64,000 nucleotides of DNA from Clavelina lepadiformis (GCF_947623445.1 NC_135245.1:6269501-6333500); one strand, 5' to 3'; counted from the stretch's first letter, positions 10,280 through 19,778 are shown. The notes: generated from the sequence alone by a model not told the origin. Program-made: numbers and translations.

Positions 10280-10351
10280 AGGTCTCACCGAGATTTGAAC
10301 TCGGATCGCAGGATTCAGAGTCCTGAGTGCTAACCTTTACACCATGAGACC
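10280..10351 (-). tRNA. tRNA-Gln (CUG), unit 21
   Basis: Acceptor fully paired, unlike its positional homologues in units 14 and 28; box A has TAAAGG. Confidence 0.85.
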
Positions 10352-10435
10352 GACGAGACAACATTTTATATTGTTGAAATTGAGTTACTCTTTTATGTTA
10401 TTAAGAAGCTGTCAAAATATGTAGCTTCTTTTACA

Positions 10436-10526
10436 TCCTTCGCACCGGATTCGAACCAGTAAACTATGGATTTCTGACTGATATTTCCACTACAGTCCAC
10501 CGCTCTACCAACTGAGCTATCGAAGG
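10436..10526 (-). tRNA. tRNA-Tyr (GUA) with intron, unit 21
   Basis: Unit 8 type. Confidence 0.75.
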
Positions 10527-10787
10527 CACATTCGCATAACTACAGATTGTTTTTAAATCATATTTTTATGCCACTCAATCGAAGTTTCTTTTCAAAGTAT
10601 TGATTAAATGCAAGGTTCTAAGAATTTAAAAATGTCAGAGCCTCTTCAAATCAATTCATTTAATACCACACAATTTTGTAGATTTCAAAAATGGTTTCAA
10701 CTTCTGCTTACGATGGTTGAGTTTTAGAAACGAAAAAGTTTCCCAGACTTGTTTGGTTACACATTTCATTAAATAACAAAAAGGAAC

Positions 10788-10884
10788 AGGTCTCACCGAG
10801 ATTTGAACTCGGATCGCAGGATTCAGAGTCCTGACTGATCGCTGGATTCAAAGTGGTGAGTGCTAACCGTTACACCATGAGACC
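10788..10884 (-). pseudogene. Chimeric tRNA-Gln with two anticodon arms, unit 22
   Basis: 97 nt instead of 72. Read on the plus strand, a normal CUG 3' half runs through GGATTCAGAGTCCTGA and is followed by CTGATCGCTGGATTCAAAG and the broken-stem UUG 5' half. One gene therefore holds a complete CUG arm and a second, clashing UUG arm. It joins the two Gln subfamilies by an out-of-register exchange. A normal tRNA fold is not possible. Confidence 0.85.
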
Positions 10885-10968
10885 GACGAGACAACATTTT
10901 ATATTGTTGAAATTGAGTTACTCTTTTATGTTATTAAGAAGCTGTCAAAGTATGTAGCTTCTTTTACA

Positions 10969-11059
10969 TCCTTCGAAACGGATTCGAACCAGTAAACTAT
11001 GGATTTCTGACTGATATTTCCACTACAGTCCACCGCTCTACAAACTGAACTATCGAAGG
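10969..11059 (-). tRNA. tRNA-Tyr (GUA) with intron, unit 22, eroded
   Basis: Unit 15 type (AAACGG, CTACAAACTGAAC). Confidence 0.65.
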
Positions 11060-11320
11060 CACATTCGCAAACCTAAAGAAAGCTTTTACATCATATATTA
11101 ATGCCAATCAATCGAAGTTTCTTTTCAAAGTTTTGGTTAAATGTAAGGTTCTAAGAATTTAATATTGTCAGACCCTCATTAAAGCAATTTATTTAATACC
11201 ACAAAATTTTGCAAATTTGAAAAAAGGTTTCAACTTCTGCTTACGAAGGTTGAGCTTTAGAAACGAAAAAGTTTCCCAGAGTTGTTTGGTTACACATTTC
11301 ATTAAATAACAAAATGAAAC

Positions 11321-11392
11321 AGGTCTCACTTAGATTTGAACTCGGATCGCAGGATTCAGAGTCCTGAGTGCTAACCGTTACACCATGAGACC
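11321..11392 (-). tRNA. tRNA-Gln (CUG), unit 23, weak T-arm
   Basis: Unit 16 type with CTAAG T-stem strand. Confidence 0.65.
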
Positions 11393-11436
11393 GACAAAAC
11401 AACATTTTATATTGTTGAAATTTTTTTATGTTATTA

Positions 11437-11495
11437 AAGTTACACCGTTACACCATGAGACCGTTACACCGTTACGACCGTTACACCATGAGACC
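11437..11495 (-). pseudogene. Cluster of tRNA-Gln 5'-end fragments
   Basis: About three partial copies of the Gln 5' end lie back to back: CGTTACACCATGAGACC occurs at 11446-11462 and 11479-11495 with a shorter GTTACACC piece between. Each full fragment has the acceptor 5' strand and box A but no anticodon or box B. The preceding spacer is shortened (TTTTTTTATGTTATTAAAG). Confidence 0.75.
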
Positions 11496-11580
11496 GACGA
11501 GACAACATTTTATATTGTTGAAATTGAGTTACTCTTTTATGTTATTAAGAAGCTGTCAAAATATGTAGCTTGACAAAAAA

Positions 11581-11671
11581 TCCTTCAAACCGGATTCGAA
11601 TCATTGACCTATGGATTTCTTACTGATATTTCCACTACAGTCCACCGCTCTACCAACTGAGCTATCGAAGG
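11581..11671 (-). tRNA. tRNA-Tyr (GUA) with intron, unit 23, eroded
   Basis: Unit 16 type T-arm clashes; T6 terminator adjacent. Confidence 0.6.
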
Positions 11672-11932
11672 CATATTCGCAAACCTACAGAAAGCTTTTA
11701 CATGATATATTAATGCCACTCAATCGAAGTTTCTTTTCAAAGTTTTGGTTAAATGTAAGGTTCTAAGAATTTAAAAGTGTCAGAGCCTCTTTAAGGCAAT
11801 TCATTTAATACCACAAAATTTGCAAATTTGAAAAAAAAGTTTCAACTTCTGCTTACGATGGTTGAGCTTTAGAAACCAAAGTGTTTCCCAGAATTGTTTG
11901 GATACACATTTTATTAAATAACAAAAAGAAAA

Positions 11933-12004
11933 AGGTTTAACCGAGATTTGAACTCGGATCGCTGGATTCAAAGTGGTGAGTGCTAACCGTTACACCATGA
12001 GACC
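11933..12004 (-). pseudogene. tRNA-Gln (UUG), broken anticodon stem, unit 24
   Basis: Stem clash plus acceptor TTAAACC (two mismatches) and GCTGGA in the anticodon arm. The GCTGGATTC variant is also found in the unit 22 chimera, so this lineage is its likely donor. Confidence 0.7.
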
Positions 12005-12089
12005 GACGAAACAACATTTTATATTGTTGAAATTGAGATACTCTTTTATGTTATTTAGAGGCTGTCAACATATGTAGCTTGACATAAAA

Positions 12090-12180
12090 TCCTTCGAACC
12101 GGATTCGCACCAGTGACCTATGGATTTCCGACTGATATTTCCACTACAGTCCACCGCTCTACCAACTGAGCTATCGAAGG
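12090..12180 (-). tRNA. tRNA-Tyr (GUA) with intron, unit 24
   Basis: Unit 2 type. Confidence 0.85.
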
Positions 12181-12441
12181 CACATTCGAAAATCTACAGA
12201 AAGCTTTTAAAGCATATTTTAATGCCACTCAATCGAAGTTTCTTTTCAAATTTTTGGTTAAATGTAAGGTTCTGAGAATTTAAAATTCTCAGGGCTTTTT
12301 CAAAGCAATTCATTTAATACCACAAAATTTTGCAAATTTCAAAAATGGTTTCAACTTCTGTTTACGATGGTTGAGTTTTAGAAACGAAAAAGTTTCCCAG
12401 ATCTATTTGGTTACACATTTCATTAAACAACAAAAAGGAAC

Positions 12442-12513
12442 AGGTCTCACCGAGATTTGAACTCGGATCGCAGGATTCAGAGTCCTGAGTGCTAACCGTT
12501 ACACCATGAGACC
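12442..12513 (-). tRNA. tRNA-Gln (CUG), unit 25
   Basis: Consensus copy. Confidence 0.95.
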
Positions 12514-12597
12514 GACAAGACAACAATTTATATTGTTGAAATTGACATACTCCTTTATGTTATTAAGAAGCTGTCAAAATATGTAGCTTCTTTTACA

Positions 12598-12688
12598 TCC
12601 TTCGAACCGGATTCAAACCAGTAAACTATGGATTTCTGACTGATATTTCCACTACAGTCCACCGCTCTACCAACTGAGCTATCGAAGG
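12598..12688 (-). tRNA. tRNA-Tyr (GUA) with intron, unit 25
   Basis: Unit 11 type. Confidence 0.8.
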
Positions 12689-12949
12689 CACATTCGCATA
12701 ACTACAGATTGTTTTTAAATCATATTTTTATGCCACACAATCGAAGTTTCTTTTCAAAGTATTGATTAAATGCAAGGTTCTTAGAATTTAAAAATGTCAG
12801 AGCCTCTTCAAAGCAATTCATTTAATACCACACAATTTTGTAGATTTCAAAAAAGGTTTCAACTTCTGCTTACGATGGTTGAGTTTTAGAAACGAAAAAG
12901 TTTCCCAGAGTTGTTTGGTTACACATTTCATTAAATAACAAAAAGGAAC

Positions 12950-13021
12950 AGGTCTCACCGAGATTTGAACTCGGATCGCAGGATTCAGAGTCCTGAGTGC
13001 TAACCGTTACACCATGAGACC
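12950..13021 (-). tRNA. tRNA-Gln (CUG), unit 26
   Basis: Consensus copy; starts the third seven-unit block. Confidence 0.95.
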
Positions 13022-13106
13022 GACGAGACAACATTTTATACAGTACAATTTGAGATACTGTTTTATGTTATTTAAAGGCTGTTAACATATGTAGCTTGAC
13101 AAAAAA

Positions 13107-13197
13107 TCTTTCGAACCGGATTCGAACCAGTGACCTAAGGATTTCTGACTGATATTTCCAATACAGTCCACCGCTCTACCAACTGAGCTATCGAAGG
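13107..13197 (-). tRNA. tRNA-Tyr (GUA) with intron, unit 26
   Basis: T37 type with an added stem change next to the variable loop (CCTAAGG). Confidence 0.75.
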
Positions 13198-13459
13198 TAC
13201 ATTCGGATACCTACAGAAAGCTTTTACATCATATATTAATGCCACTCAATCGAAGTTTCTTTTCAAAGTATTGGTTAAATGTAAGGTTCTAAGAATTTCA
13301 AAGTGTCAGAGCCTCTTTAAAGCAATTCATTTAATACCACAAAATTTGCAAATTTGAAAAAATATTTTTCAACTTCTGCTTACAATTATTGAGCTTTAGA
13401 AACGAAAAAGTTTCCCAGAATTGTTTGGTTACATATTTTATCAAATAACAAAAAGAAAC

Positions 13460-13531
13460 AGGTCTCACCGAGATTTGAACTCGGATCGCAGGATTCAAAG
13501 TGGTGAGAGCTAACCGCTACACCATGAGACC
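13460..13531 (-). pseudogene. tRNA-Gln (UUG), broken anticodon stem, unit 27
   Basis: Unit 13 type with an extra D-loop change (AACCGCTAC). Confidence 0.65.
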
Positions 13532-13616
13532 GACGAGACAACCTTTTATATTGTTGAAATTGAGATACTCTTTTATGTTATTGAGAAGCTGTCGAAATAT
13601 GTAGCTTGACAAGAAA

Positions 13617-13707
13617 TCCTTCGAACCGGATTCGAACCAGTGACCTATGGATTTCCGACTGATATTTCCACTACAGTCCACCGCTCTACCAACTGAGCTA
13701 TCGAAGG
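13617..13707 (-). tRNA. tRNA-Tyr (GUA) with intron, unit 27
   Basis: Consensus copy. Confidence 0.95.
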
Positions 13708-13967
13708 CTCATTCGAAAATCTACAGAAACCTTTTAGATCATATATTAATGCCAATCAATCGAAGTTTCTTTTTAAAGTTTTGTTTAAATGTAAGGTTCT
13801 AAGAATTTAAAAGTGTCAGAGTCTCTTGAAAGCAATTCATTTAATACCACAAAATTTGCAAATTAAAAAAAAGGTTTCAACTTCTGCTTACGATGGTTGA
13901 GTTTTAGAAACGAAAAAGTTTCCCAGATCTATTTGGTTACACATTTCATTAAACAACGAAATGGAAC

Positions 13968-14039
13968 AAGTCTGACCGAGATTTGAACTCGGATCGCAGG
14001 ATTCAGAGTCCTGAGTGCTAACCGTTACACCATGAGACC
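13968..14039 (-). tRNA. tRNA-Gln (CUG), unit 28
   Basis: Acceptor weakened twice: G-U at pair 1 and C/C at pair 6 (plus strand AAGTCTGACC). Confidence 0.7.
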
Positions 14040-14123
14040 GACGAGACAACATTTTATATTGTTGAAATTGAGTTACTCTTTTATGTTATTAAGAAGCTGT
14101 CAAAATATGTAGCTTCTTTTACA

Positions 14124-14214
14124 TCCTTCGCACCGGATTCGAACCAGTAAACTATGGATTTCTGACTGATATTTCCACTACAGTCCACCGCTCTACCAAC
14201 TGAGCTATCGAAGG
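14124..14214 (-). tRNA. tRNA-Tyr (GUA) with intron, unit 28
   Basis: Unit 8 type. Confidence 0.75.
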
Positions 14215-14475
14215 CACATTCGCATCACTACAGATTGTTTTTAAATCATATTTTTATGCCACTCAATCGAAGTTTCTTTTCAAAGTATTGATTAAATGCA
14301 AGGTTCTAAGAATTTAAAAATGTCAGAGCCTCTTCAAATCAATTCATTTAATACCACACAATTTTGTGGATTTCAAAAAAGGTTTCAACTTCTGCTTACG
14401 ATGGTTGAGTTTTAGAAACGAAAAAGTTTCCCAGACTTGTTTGGTTACACATTTCATTAAATAACAAAAAGGAAC

Positions 14476-14547
14476 AGGTCTCACCGAGATTTGAACTCGG
14501 ATCGCAGGATTCAGAGTCCTGAGTGCTAACCGTTACACCATGAGACC
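14476..14547 (-). tRNA. tRNA-Gln (CUG), unit 29
   Basis: Consensus copy. Confidence 0.95.
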
Positions 14548-14631
14548 GACGAGACAACATTTTATATTGTTGAAATTGAGTTACTCTTTTATGTTATTAA
14601 GAAGCTGTCAAAGTATGTAGCTTCTTTTACA

Positions 14632-14722
14632 TCCTTCGAAACGGATTCGAACCAGTAAACTATGGATTTCTGACTGATATTTCCACTACAGTCCACCGCT
14701 CTACAAACTGAACTATCGAAGG
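14632..14722 (-). tRNA. tRNA-Tyr (GUA) with intron, unit 29, eroded
   Basis: Unit 15 type. Confidence 0.65.
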
Positions 14723-14983
14723 CACATTCGCAAACCTACAGAAACCTTTTACATCATATATTAATGCCAATCAATCGAAGTTTCTTTTCAAAGTTTTGGT
14801 TAAATGTAAGGTTCTAAGAATTTAATATTGTCAGACCCTCATTAAAGCAATTTATTTAATACCACAAAATTTTGCAAATTTGAAAAAAGGTTTCAACTTC
14901 TGCTTACGATGGTTGAGCTTTAGAAACGAAAAAGTTTCCCAGAGTTGTTTGGTTACACATTTCATTAAATAACAAAATGAAAC

Positions 14984-15055
14984 AGGTCTCACTTAGATTT
15001 GAACTCGGATCGCAGGATTCAGAGTCCTGAGTGCTAACCGTTACACCATGAGACC
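14984..15055 (-). tRNA. tRNA-Gln (CUG), unit 30, weak T-arm
   Basis: Unit 16 type. Confidence 0.65.
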
Positions 15056-15140
15056 GACAAAACAACCTTTTATATTGTTGAAATTCACATACTCTTTTAT
15101 GTTATTAAGAAGCTGTCGAAATATGTAGCTTGACAAAAAA

Positions 15141-15231
15141 TCCTTCAAACCGGATTCGAATCATTGACCTATGGATTTCTTACTGATATTTCCACTACAG
15201 TCCACCGCTCTACCAACTGAGCTATCGAAGG
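15141..15231 (-). tRNA. tRNA-Tyr (GUA) with intron, unit 30, eroded
   Basis: Unit 16 type. Confidence 0.6.
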
Positions 15232-15492
15232 CATATTCGCAAACCTACAGAAAGCTTTTACATCATATATTAATGCCAATCAATCGAAGTTTCTTTTTAA
15301 AGTTTTGGTTAAATGTAAGGTTCTAAGAATTTAAAAGTGTCAGAGCCTCTTTAAAACAATTCATTTAATACCACAAAATTTGCAAATTTGAAAAAAAAGT
15401 TTCAACTTCTGCTTACGATGGTTGAGCTTTAGAAACCAAAGTGTTTCCCAGAATTGTTTGGATACACATTTTATTAAATAACAAAAAGAAAA

Positions 15493-15564
15493 AGGTCTAA
15501 CCGAGATTTGAACTCGGATCGCAGGATTTAAAGTGGTGAGTGCTAACCGTTACACCATGAGACC
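15493..15564 (-). pseudogene. tRNA-Gln body with UUA anticodon, unit 31
   Basis: Member of the broken-stem subfamily in which the loop reads CTTTAAA, so the anticodon at 15529-15531 is UUA and would pair with the UAA stop codon. The stem still has two C/C clashes and the acceptor carries TTAGACC, so suppressor activity is unlikely although the promoter boxes are kept. Confidence 0.7.
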
Positions 15565-15649
15565 GACGAGACAACATTTTATATTGTTGAAATTGAGTTA
15601 CTCTTTTATGTTATTTAGAAGCTGTCAAAATATGTAGCTTGACATAAAA

Positions 15650-15740
15650 TCTTTCGAACCGGATTTGCACCAGTGACCTATGGATTTCCGACTGATATTT
15701 CCACTACAGTCCACCGCTCTACCAACTGAGCTATCGAAGG
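15650..15740 (-). tRNA. tRNA-Tyr (GUA) with intron, unit 31
   Basis: Acceptor pair 2 weakened (CTTTCG) and box B changed (GATTTGCACC on the plus strand). Confidence 0.7.
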
Positions 15741-16001
15741 CACATTCGAAAATCTACAGAAAGCTTTTAAAGCATATTTTAATGCCACTCAATCGAAGTT
15801 TCTTTTCAAATTTTTGGTTAAATGTAAAATTCTGAGAATTTAAAATTGTCAGGGCTTTTTCAAAGCAATTCATTTAATACCACAAAATTTTGCAAATTTC
15901 AAAAATGGTTTCAACTTCTGTTTACGATGGTTGAGTTTTAGAAACGAAAAAGTTTCCCAGAGTTGTTTGGTTACACATTTCATTAAACAACAAAAAGGAA
16001 C

Positions 16002-16073
16002 AGGTCTCACCGAGATTTGAACTCGGATCGCAGGATTCAGAGTCCTGAGTGCTAACCGTTACACCATGAGACC
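16002..16073 (-). tRNA. tRNA-Gln (CUG), unit 32
   Basis: Consensus copy. Confidence 0.95.
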
Positions 16074-16157
16074 GACAAGACAACATTTTATATTGTTGAA
16101 ATTGACATACTCTTTTATGTTATTAAGAAGCTGTCAAAATATGTAGCTTCTTTTACA

Positions 16158-16248
16158 TCCTTCGAACCGGATTCAAACCAGTAAACTATGGATTTCTGAC
16201 TGATATTTCCACTACAGTCCACCGCTCTACCAACTGAGCTATCGAAGG
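16158..16248 (-). tRNA. tRNA-Tyr (GUA) with intron, unit 32
   Basis: Unit 11 type body followed upstream by a unit 12 type flank (GTACATTCGGATACC), so an exchange lies at the 5' end. Confidence 0.8.
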
Positions 16249-16509
16249 TACATTCGGATACCTACAGAAAGCTTTTACATCATATATTAATGCCACTCAA
16301 TCGAAGTTTCTTTTCAAAGTATTGGTTAAATGTAAGGTTCTAAGAATTTCAAAGTGTCAGAGCCTCTTTAAAGCAATTCATTTAATACCACAAAATTTGC
16401 AAATTTGAAAAAAAAGTTTCAACTTCTGCTTACGATGGTTGAGCTTTAGAAACCAAAGTGTTTCCCAGAATTGTTTGGATACACATTTTATTAAATAACA
16501 AAAAGAAAA

Positions 16510-16581
16510 AGGTCTAACCGAGATTTGAACTCGGATCGCAGGATTCAAAGTGGTGAGTGCTAACCGTTACACCATGAGACC
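16510..16581 (-). pseudogene. tRNA-Gln (UUG), broken anticodon stem, unit 33
   Basis: Stem clash plus TTAGACC acceptor; tenth and last member of this subfamily in the window. Confidence 0.65.
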
Positions 16582-16666
16582 GACGAGACAACATTTTATA
16601 TTGTTGAAATTGAGTTACTCTTTTATGTTATTTAGAAGCTGTCAAAATATGTAGCTTGACATAAAA

Positions 16667-16757
16667 TCTTTCGAACCGGAATTGCACCAGTGACCTATGG
16701 ATTTCCGACTGATATTTCCACTACAGTCCACCGCTCTACCAACTGAGCTATCGAAGG
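16667..16757 (-). tRNA. tRNA-Tyr (GUA) with intron, unit 33
   Basis: CTTTCG acceptor variant and a further box B change (GAATTGCACC). Confidence 0.7.
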
Positions 16758-17018
16758 CACATTCGAAAATCTACAGAAAGCTTTTAAAGCATATTTTAAT
16801 GCCACTCAATCGAAGTTTCTTTTCAAATTTTTGGTTAAATGTAAGGTTCTGAGAATTTAAAATTGTCAGGGCTTTTTCAAAGCAATTCATTTAATACCAC
16901 AAAATTTTGCAAATTTCAAAAATGGTTTCAACTTCTGTTTACGATGGTTGAGTTTTAGAAACGAAAAAGTTTCCCAGAGTTGTTTGGTTACACATTTCAT
17001 TAAACAACAAAAAGGAAC

Positions 17019-17090
17019 AGGTCTCACCGAGATTTGAACTCGGATCGCAGGATTCAGAGTCCTGAGTGCTAACCGTTACACCATGAGACC
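17019..17090 (-). tRNA. tRNA-Gln (CUG), unit 34
   Basis: Consensus copy. Confidence 0.95.
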
Positions 17091-17174
17091 GACAAGACAA
17101 CATTTTATATTGTTGAAATTGACATACTCTTTTATGTTATTAAGAAGCTGTCAAAATATGTAGCTTCTTTTACA

Positions 17175-17265
17175 TCCTTCGAACCGGATTCAAACCAGTA
17201 AACTATGGATTTCTGACTGATATTTCCACTACAGTTCAACGCTCTACCAACAGAGCTATCGAAGG
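17175..17265 (-). tRNA. tRNA-Tyr (GUA) with intron, unit 34, eroded
   Basis: Anticodon stem GTTGA pairs poorly with TCCAT; D-loop CCAACAGAGC and AGTTT variable loop. Confidence 0.6.
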
Positions 17266-17526
17266 CACATTCGCATAACTACAGATTGTTTTTAAATCAT
17301 ATTTTTATGCCACACAATCGAAGTTTCTTTTCAAAGTATTGATTAAATGCAAGGTTCTAAGAATTTAAAAATGTCAGAGCCTCTTCAAATCAATTCAATT
17401 AATACCACACAATTTTGTAGATTTCAAAAAAGGTTTCAACTTCTGCTTACGATGGTTGAGCTTTAGAAACCAAAGTGTTTCCCAGAATTGTTTGGATACA
17501 CATTTTATTAAATAACAAAAAGGAAC

Positions 17527-17598
17527 AGGTCTCACCGAGATTTGAACTCGGATCGCAGGATTCAAAGTCCTGAGTGCTAACCGTTACACCATGAGACC
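17527..17598 (-). tRNA. tRNA-Gln (UUG), unit 35
   Basis: First UUG copy with an intact arm (CAGGA-CTTTGAA-TCCTG), able to read CAA and CAG. All other stems are consensus. It marks the change to the divergent right part of the array. Confidence 0.95.
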
Positions 17599-17687
17599 GA
17601 CAAGACAACATTTTATATATTTGAAATTGAGATATTCTTTTATGTTATTTAGAAGCTGTAAACATATGTAGCTTGTTATTCCGTATA

Positions 17688-17778
17688 TCCTTCGAACCGG
17701 ATTCGCACCAGTGACCTATGGATTTCTTACTGATATTTCCACTATAGTCCAACGCTCTACCAACTGAGCTATCGAAGG
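17688..17778 (-). tRNA. tRNA-Tyr body with AUA anticodon, unit 35
   Basis: The anticodon at 17743-17745 is AUA instead of GUA, the only such Tyr copy here. Stem pair 28-42 is also changed (GTTGG). Box B has G54. If A34 were deaminated to inosine it could pair with UAU, UAC and the stop codon UAA. Confidence 0.7.
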
Positions 17779-18040
17779 CACATTCGAAAATCTACAGAAA
17801 GCTTTTAAACCATATTTTAATGCCACTCAATCGAAGTTTCTTTTCAAATTTTTGTTTAAATGTAAGGTTCTGGGAATTTAAAAGTGTCAGGGCTTATTCA
17901 AAGCAATTCATTTAATACCCAACAATTTTGCAAATTTCAAAAATGGTTTCAACTTCTGCTTACGATGGTTGAGTTTTAGAAACGAAAAAGTTTCCCAGAG
18001 TTTGTTTGGTTACACATTTCATTAAATAACAAAAAGGAAC

Positions 18041-18112
18041 AGGTCTCACCGAGATTTGAACTCGGATCGCAGGATTCAGAGTCCTGAGTGCTAACCGTTA
18101 CACCATGAGACC
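18041..18112 (-). tRNA. tRNA-Gln (CUG), unit 36
   Basis: Consensus gene; upstream flank has GGCAAGAC instead of GACGAGAC. Confidence 0.95.
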
Positions 18113-18197
18113 GGCAAGACAACCTTTTATATTGTTGAAATTGACATACTCTTTTATGTTATTAAGAAGCTGTCAAAATATGTAGCTTGACAAAAAA

Positions 18198-18288
18198 TCC
18201 TTCGAACCGGATTCGAACCAGTGACCTATGGATTTCTGACTGATATTTTCACTACAGTCCACCGCTCTACCAACAGAGCTATCGAAGG
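18198..18288 (-). tRNA. tRNA-Tyr (GUA) with intron, unit 36
   Basis: Stems intact, intron with an extra T change (TATTTTCAC), D-loop CCAACAGAGC. Confidence 0.85.
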
Positions 18289-18550
18289 TACATTCGCATA
18301 CCTACAGAAAGCTTTTACATGATATATTAATGCCACTAAATCGAAGTTTCTTTTCAAAGTATTGGTTAAATGTAAAGTTCTAAGAATTTAAAAGTGTCCA
18401 GGGCTTATTCAAAGCAATTCATTTAATACCACAAAATTTTGCAAATTTCAAAAAAGGTTTCAACTTCTGCTTACGATGGTTGAGCTTTAGAAACGAAAAA
18501 GTTTCCCAGAGTTGTTTGGTAACACATTTCATTAAATAACAAAAATGAAC

Positions 18551-18622
18551 AGGTCTCACCGAGATTTGAACTCAGATCGAAGGATTCAGAGTCCTGAGTG
18601 CTAACCGTTACACCATGAGACC
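18551..18622 (-). tRNA. tRNA-Gln (CUG), unit 37, eroded
   Basis: Anticodon stem end pair C27-U43 is lost and the T-stem has a G-U (plus strand CTCAGATCGAAGGA). Confidence 0.7.
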
Positions 18623-18707
18623 GACGAGACAACCTTTTATATAGTACAATTTGAGATACTGTTTTATGTTATTTAGAAGCTGTCAAAATATGTAGTTTGA
18701 CAAAATA

Positions 18708-18798
18708 TCCTTCGAACCGGATTCGAACCAGTGACCTATGGATTTCTGACTGATATTTCCACTACAGTCCACCGCTCTAACAACTGAGCTATCAAAGG
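18708..18798 (-). tRNA. tRNA-Tyr (GUA) with intron, unit 37
   Basis: Changes in the D-loop (CTAACAAC) and acceptor 5' strand (ATCAAAGG, pair 5 lost). Confidence 0.7.
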
Positions 18799-18985
18799 CA
18801 CATTCGCATAACTACAGATTGTTTTTAAATCATATTTTAATGCCACTCAATGGTAGTTTTTTTTCAAAGTATTGGTTAAATGTAAGGTTCTAAGAATTTA
18901 AAAGTGTCAGATCCTCTTCAAAGCAATTCATTTAATACTACAAAATTTTGCAAATTTCAAAAAAAGTTTCAACTTCTGCTTACGT

Positions 18986-19006
18986 TACCAATTGAGCTAT
19001 CGAAGG
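18986..19006 (-). pseudogene. tRNA-Tyr 5' fragment
   Basis: TACCAATTGAGCTATCGAAGG: only the acceptor 5' strand and D-arm of a Tyr gene, joined directly to the spacer core at CTTACG. The Gln gene and the rest of Tyr expected here are missing, so ~370 bp were lost by recombination. Confidence 0.85.
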
Positions 19007-19269
19007 CACATTCGCAAACCTACAGAAAGCTTTTATATGATATATTAATGCCACTCAATCGAAGTTTCTTTTCAAAGTATTGGTTAAATGTAAGGTTCTA
19101 AGAATTTAAAAGTGTCAGATCCTCTTTAAAGCAATTCATTTAATACCACAAAATTTGAAAATTTGAAAAAAAAAGGTTTCAACTTCTGCTTACGATGGTT
19201 GAGCTTTAGAAACGAAAAAGTTTCCCAGAATTGTTTGTTTACACGTTTTATTAAATAACAAAAAGAAAC

Positions 19270-19341
19270 AGGTCTCACCGAGATTTGAACTCGGATTGCA
19301 GGATTCTAGTTCCTGAGGGCTAACCGTTACACCATGAGACC
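19270..19341 (-). tRNA. tRNA-Gln body with UAG anticodon, unit 38
   Basis: The arm reads CAGGA-ACTAGAA-TCCTG: the stem is perfect, but the loop has changed to give UAG at 19306-19308, which would read the Leu codon CUA. U33 is replaced by C, which normally harms the turn of the loop. Small changes also at GGATTGCA and GAGGGC. Confidence 0.65.
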
Positions 19342-19427
19342 GACGAGACAACTTTTTATATTGTTGAAATTCACATACTCTTTTATGTTATTTAGAAGCT
19401 GTCAAAATATGTAGCTTGACAAAAATA

Positions 19428-19518
19428 TCCTTCGAACTGGATTCGAACCAGTGACCTATGGATTTCTGACTGATATTTCCACTACAGTCCACCGCTCTAC
19501 CAACTGAGCTATCGAAGG
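19428..19518 (-). tRNA. tRNA-Tyr (GUA) with intron, unit 38
   Basis: One T-stem change (CGAACTGGATTCG); other stems consensus. Confidence 0.85.
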
Positions 19519-19778
19519 CACATTCGCAAATCTACAAAAACCTTTTACACCATATATTAATGCCACTCAATCGAATTTTGTTTTCAAAGTATTGGTTAAA
19601 TGTAAGGTTCTAAGAATTTGAAAGTGTCAGAGCCTCTTTAAAGTAATTTATTTAATACCACAAAATTTTGCAAATTTCAAAAAAGTTTCAACTTCTGCTT
19701 ACGATGGTTAAGTTTTAGAAACGAAAAAGTTTCCCAGAGTTGTTTGGTTACACATTTCATTAAACAACAAAATGGAAC

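Larger units (their letters stand above)
5703..16002. repeat. Seven-unit higher-order repeat, three copies
   Basis: Blocks starting near 5703, 9263 and 12951 show the same order of unit variants: TATA variant ending in CAGTACAATT, broken-stem Gln with GAGAGC, GGTCTGACC-type Gln, consensus, CTTAG T-arm Gln, second broken-stem Gln, consensus. The periods are about 3.56 and 3.69 kb. The second block is longer because of the 25-nt insertion in a Gln gene at 10.8 kb and the fragment cluster at 11.4 kb. Its first variant also shares Tyr with a T37 substitution. Confidence 0.85.

Noticed and set aside
7924-19101. Frames of 60-75 residues in array 1
   Set aside because: They overlap tRNA-Tyr genes and AT-rich spacers, and recur only because the unit recurs.
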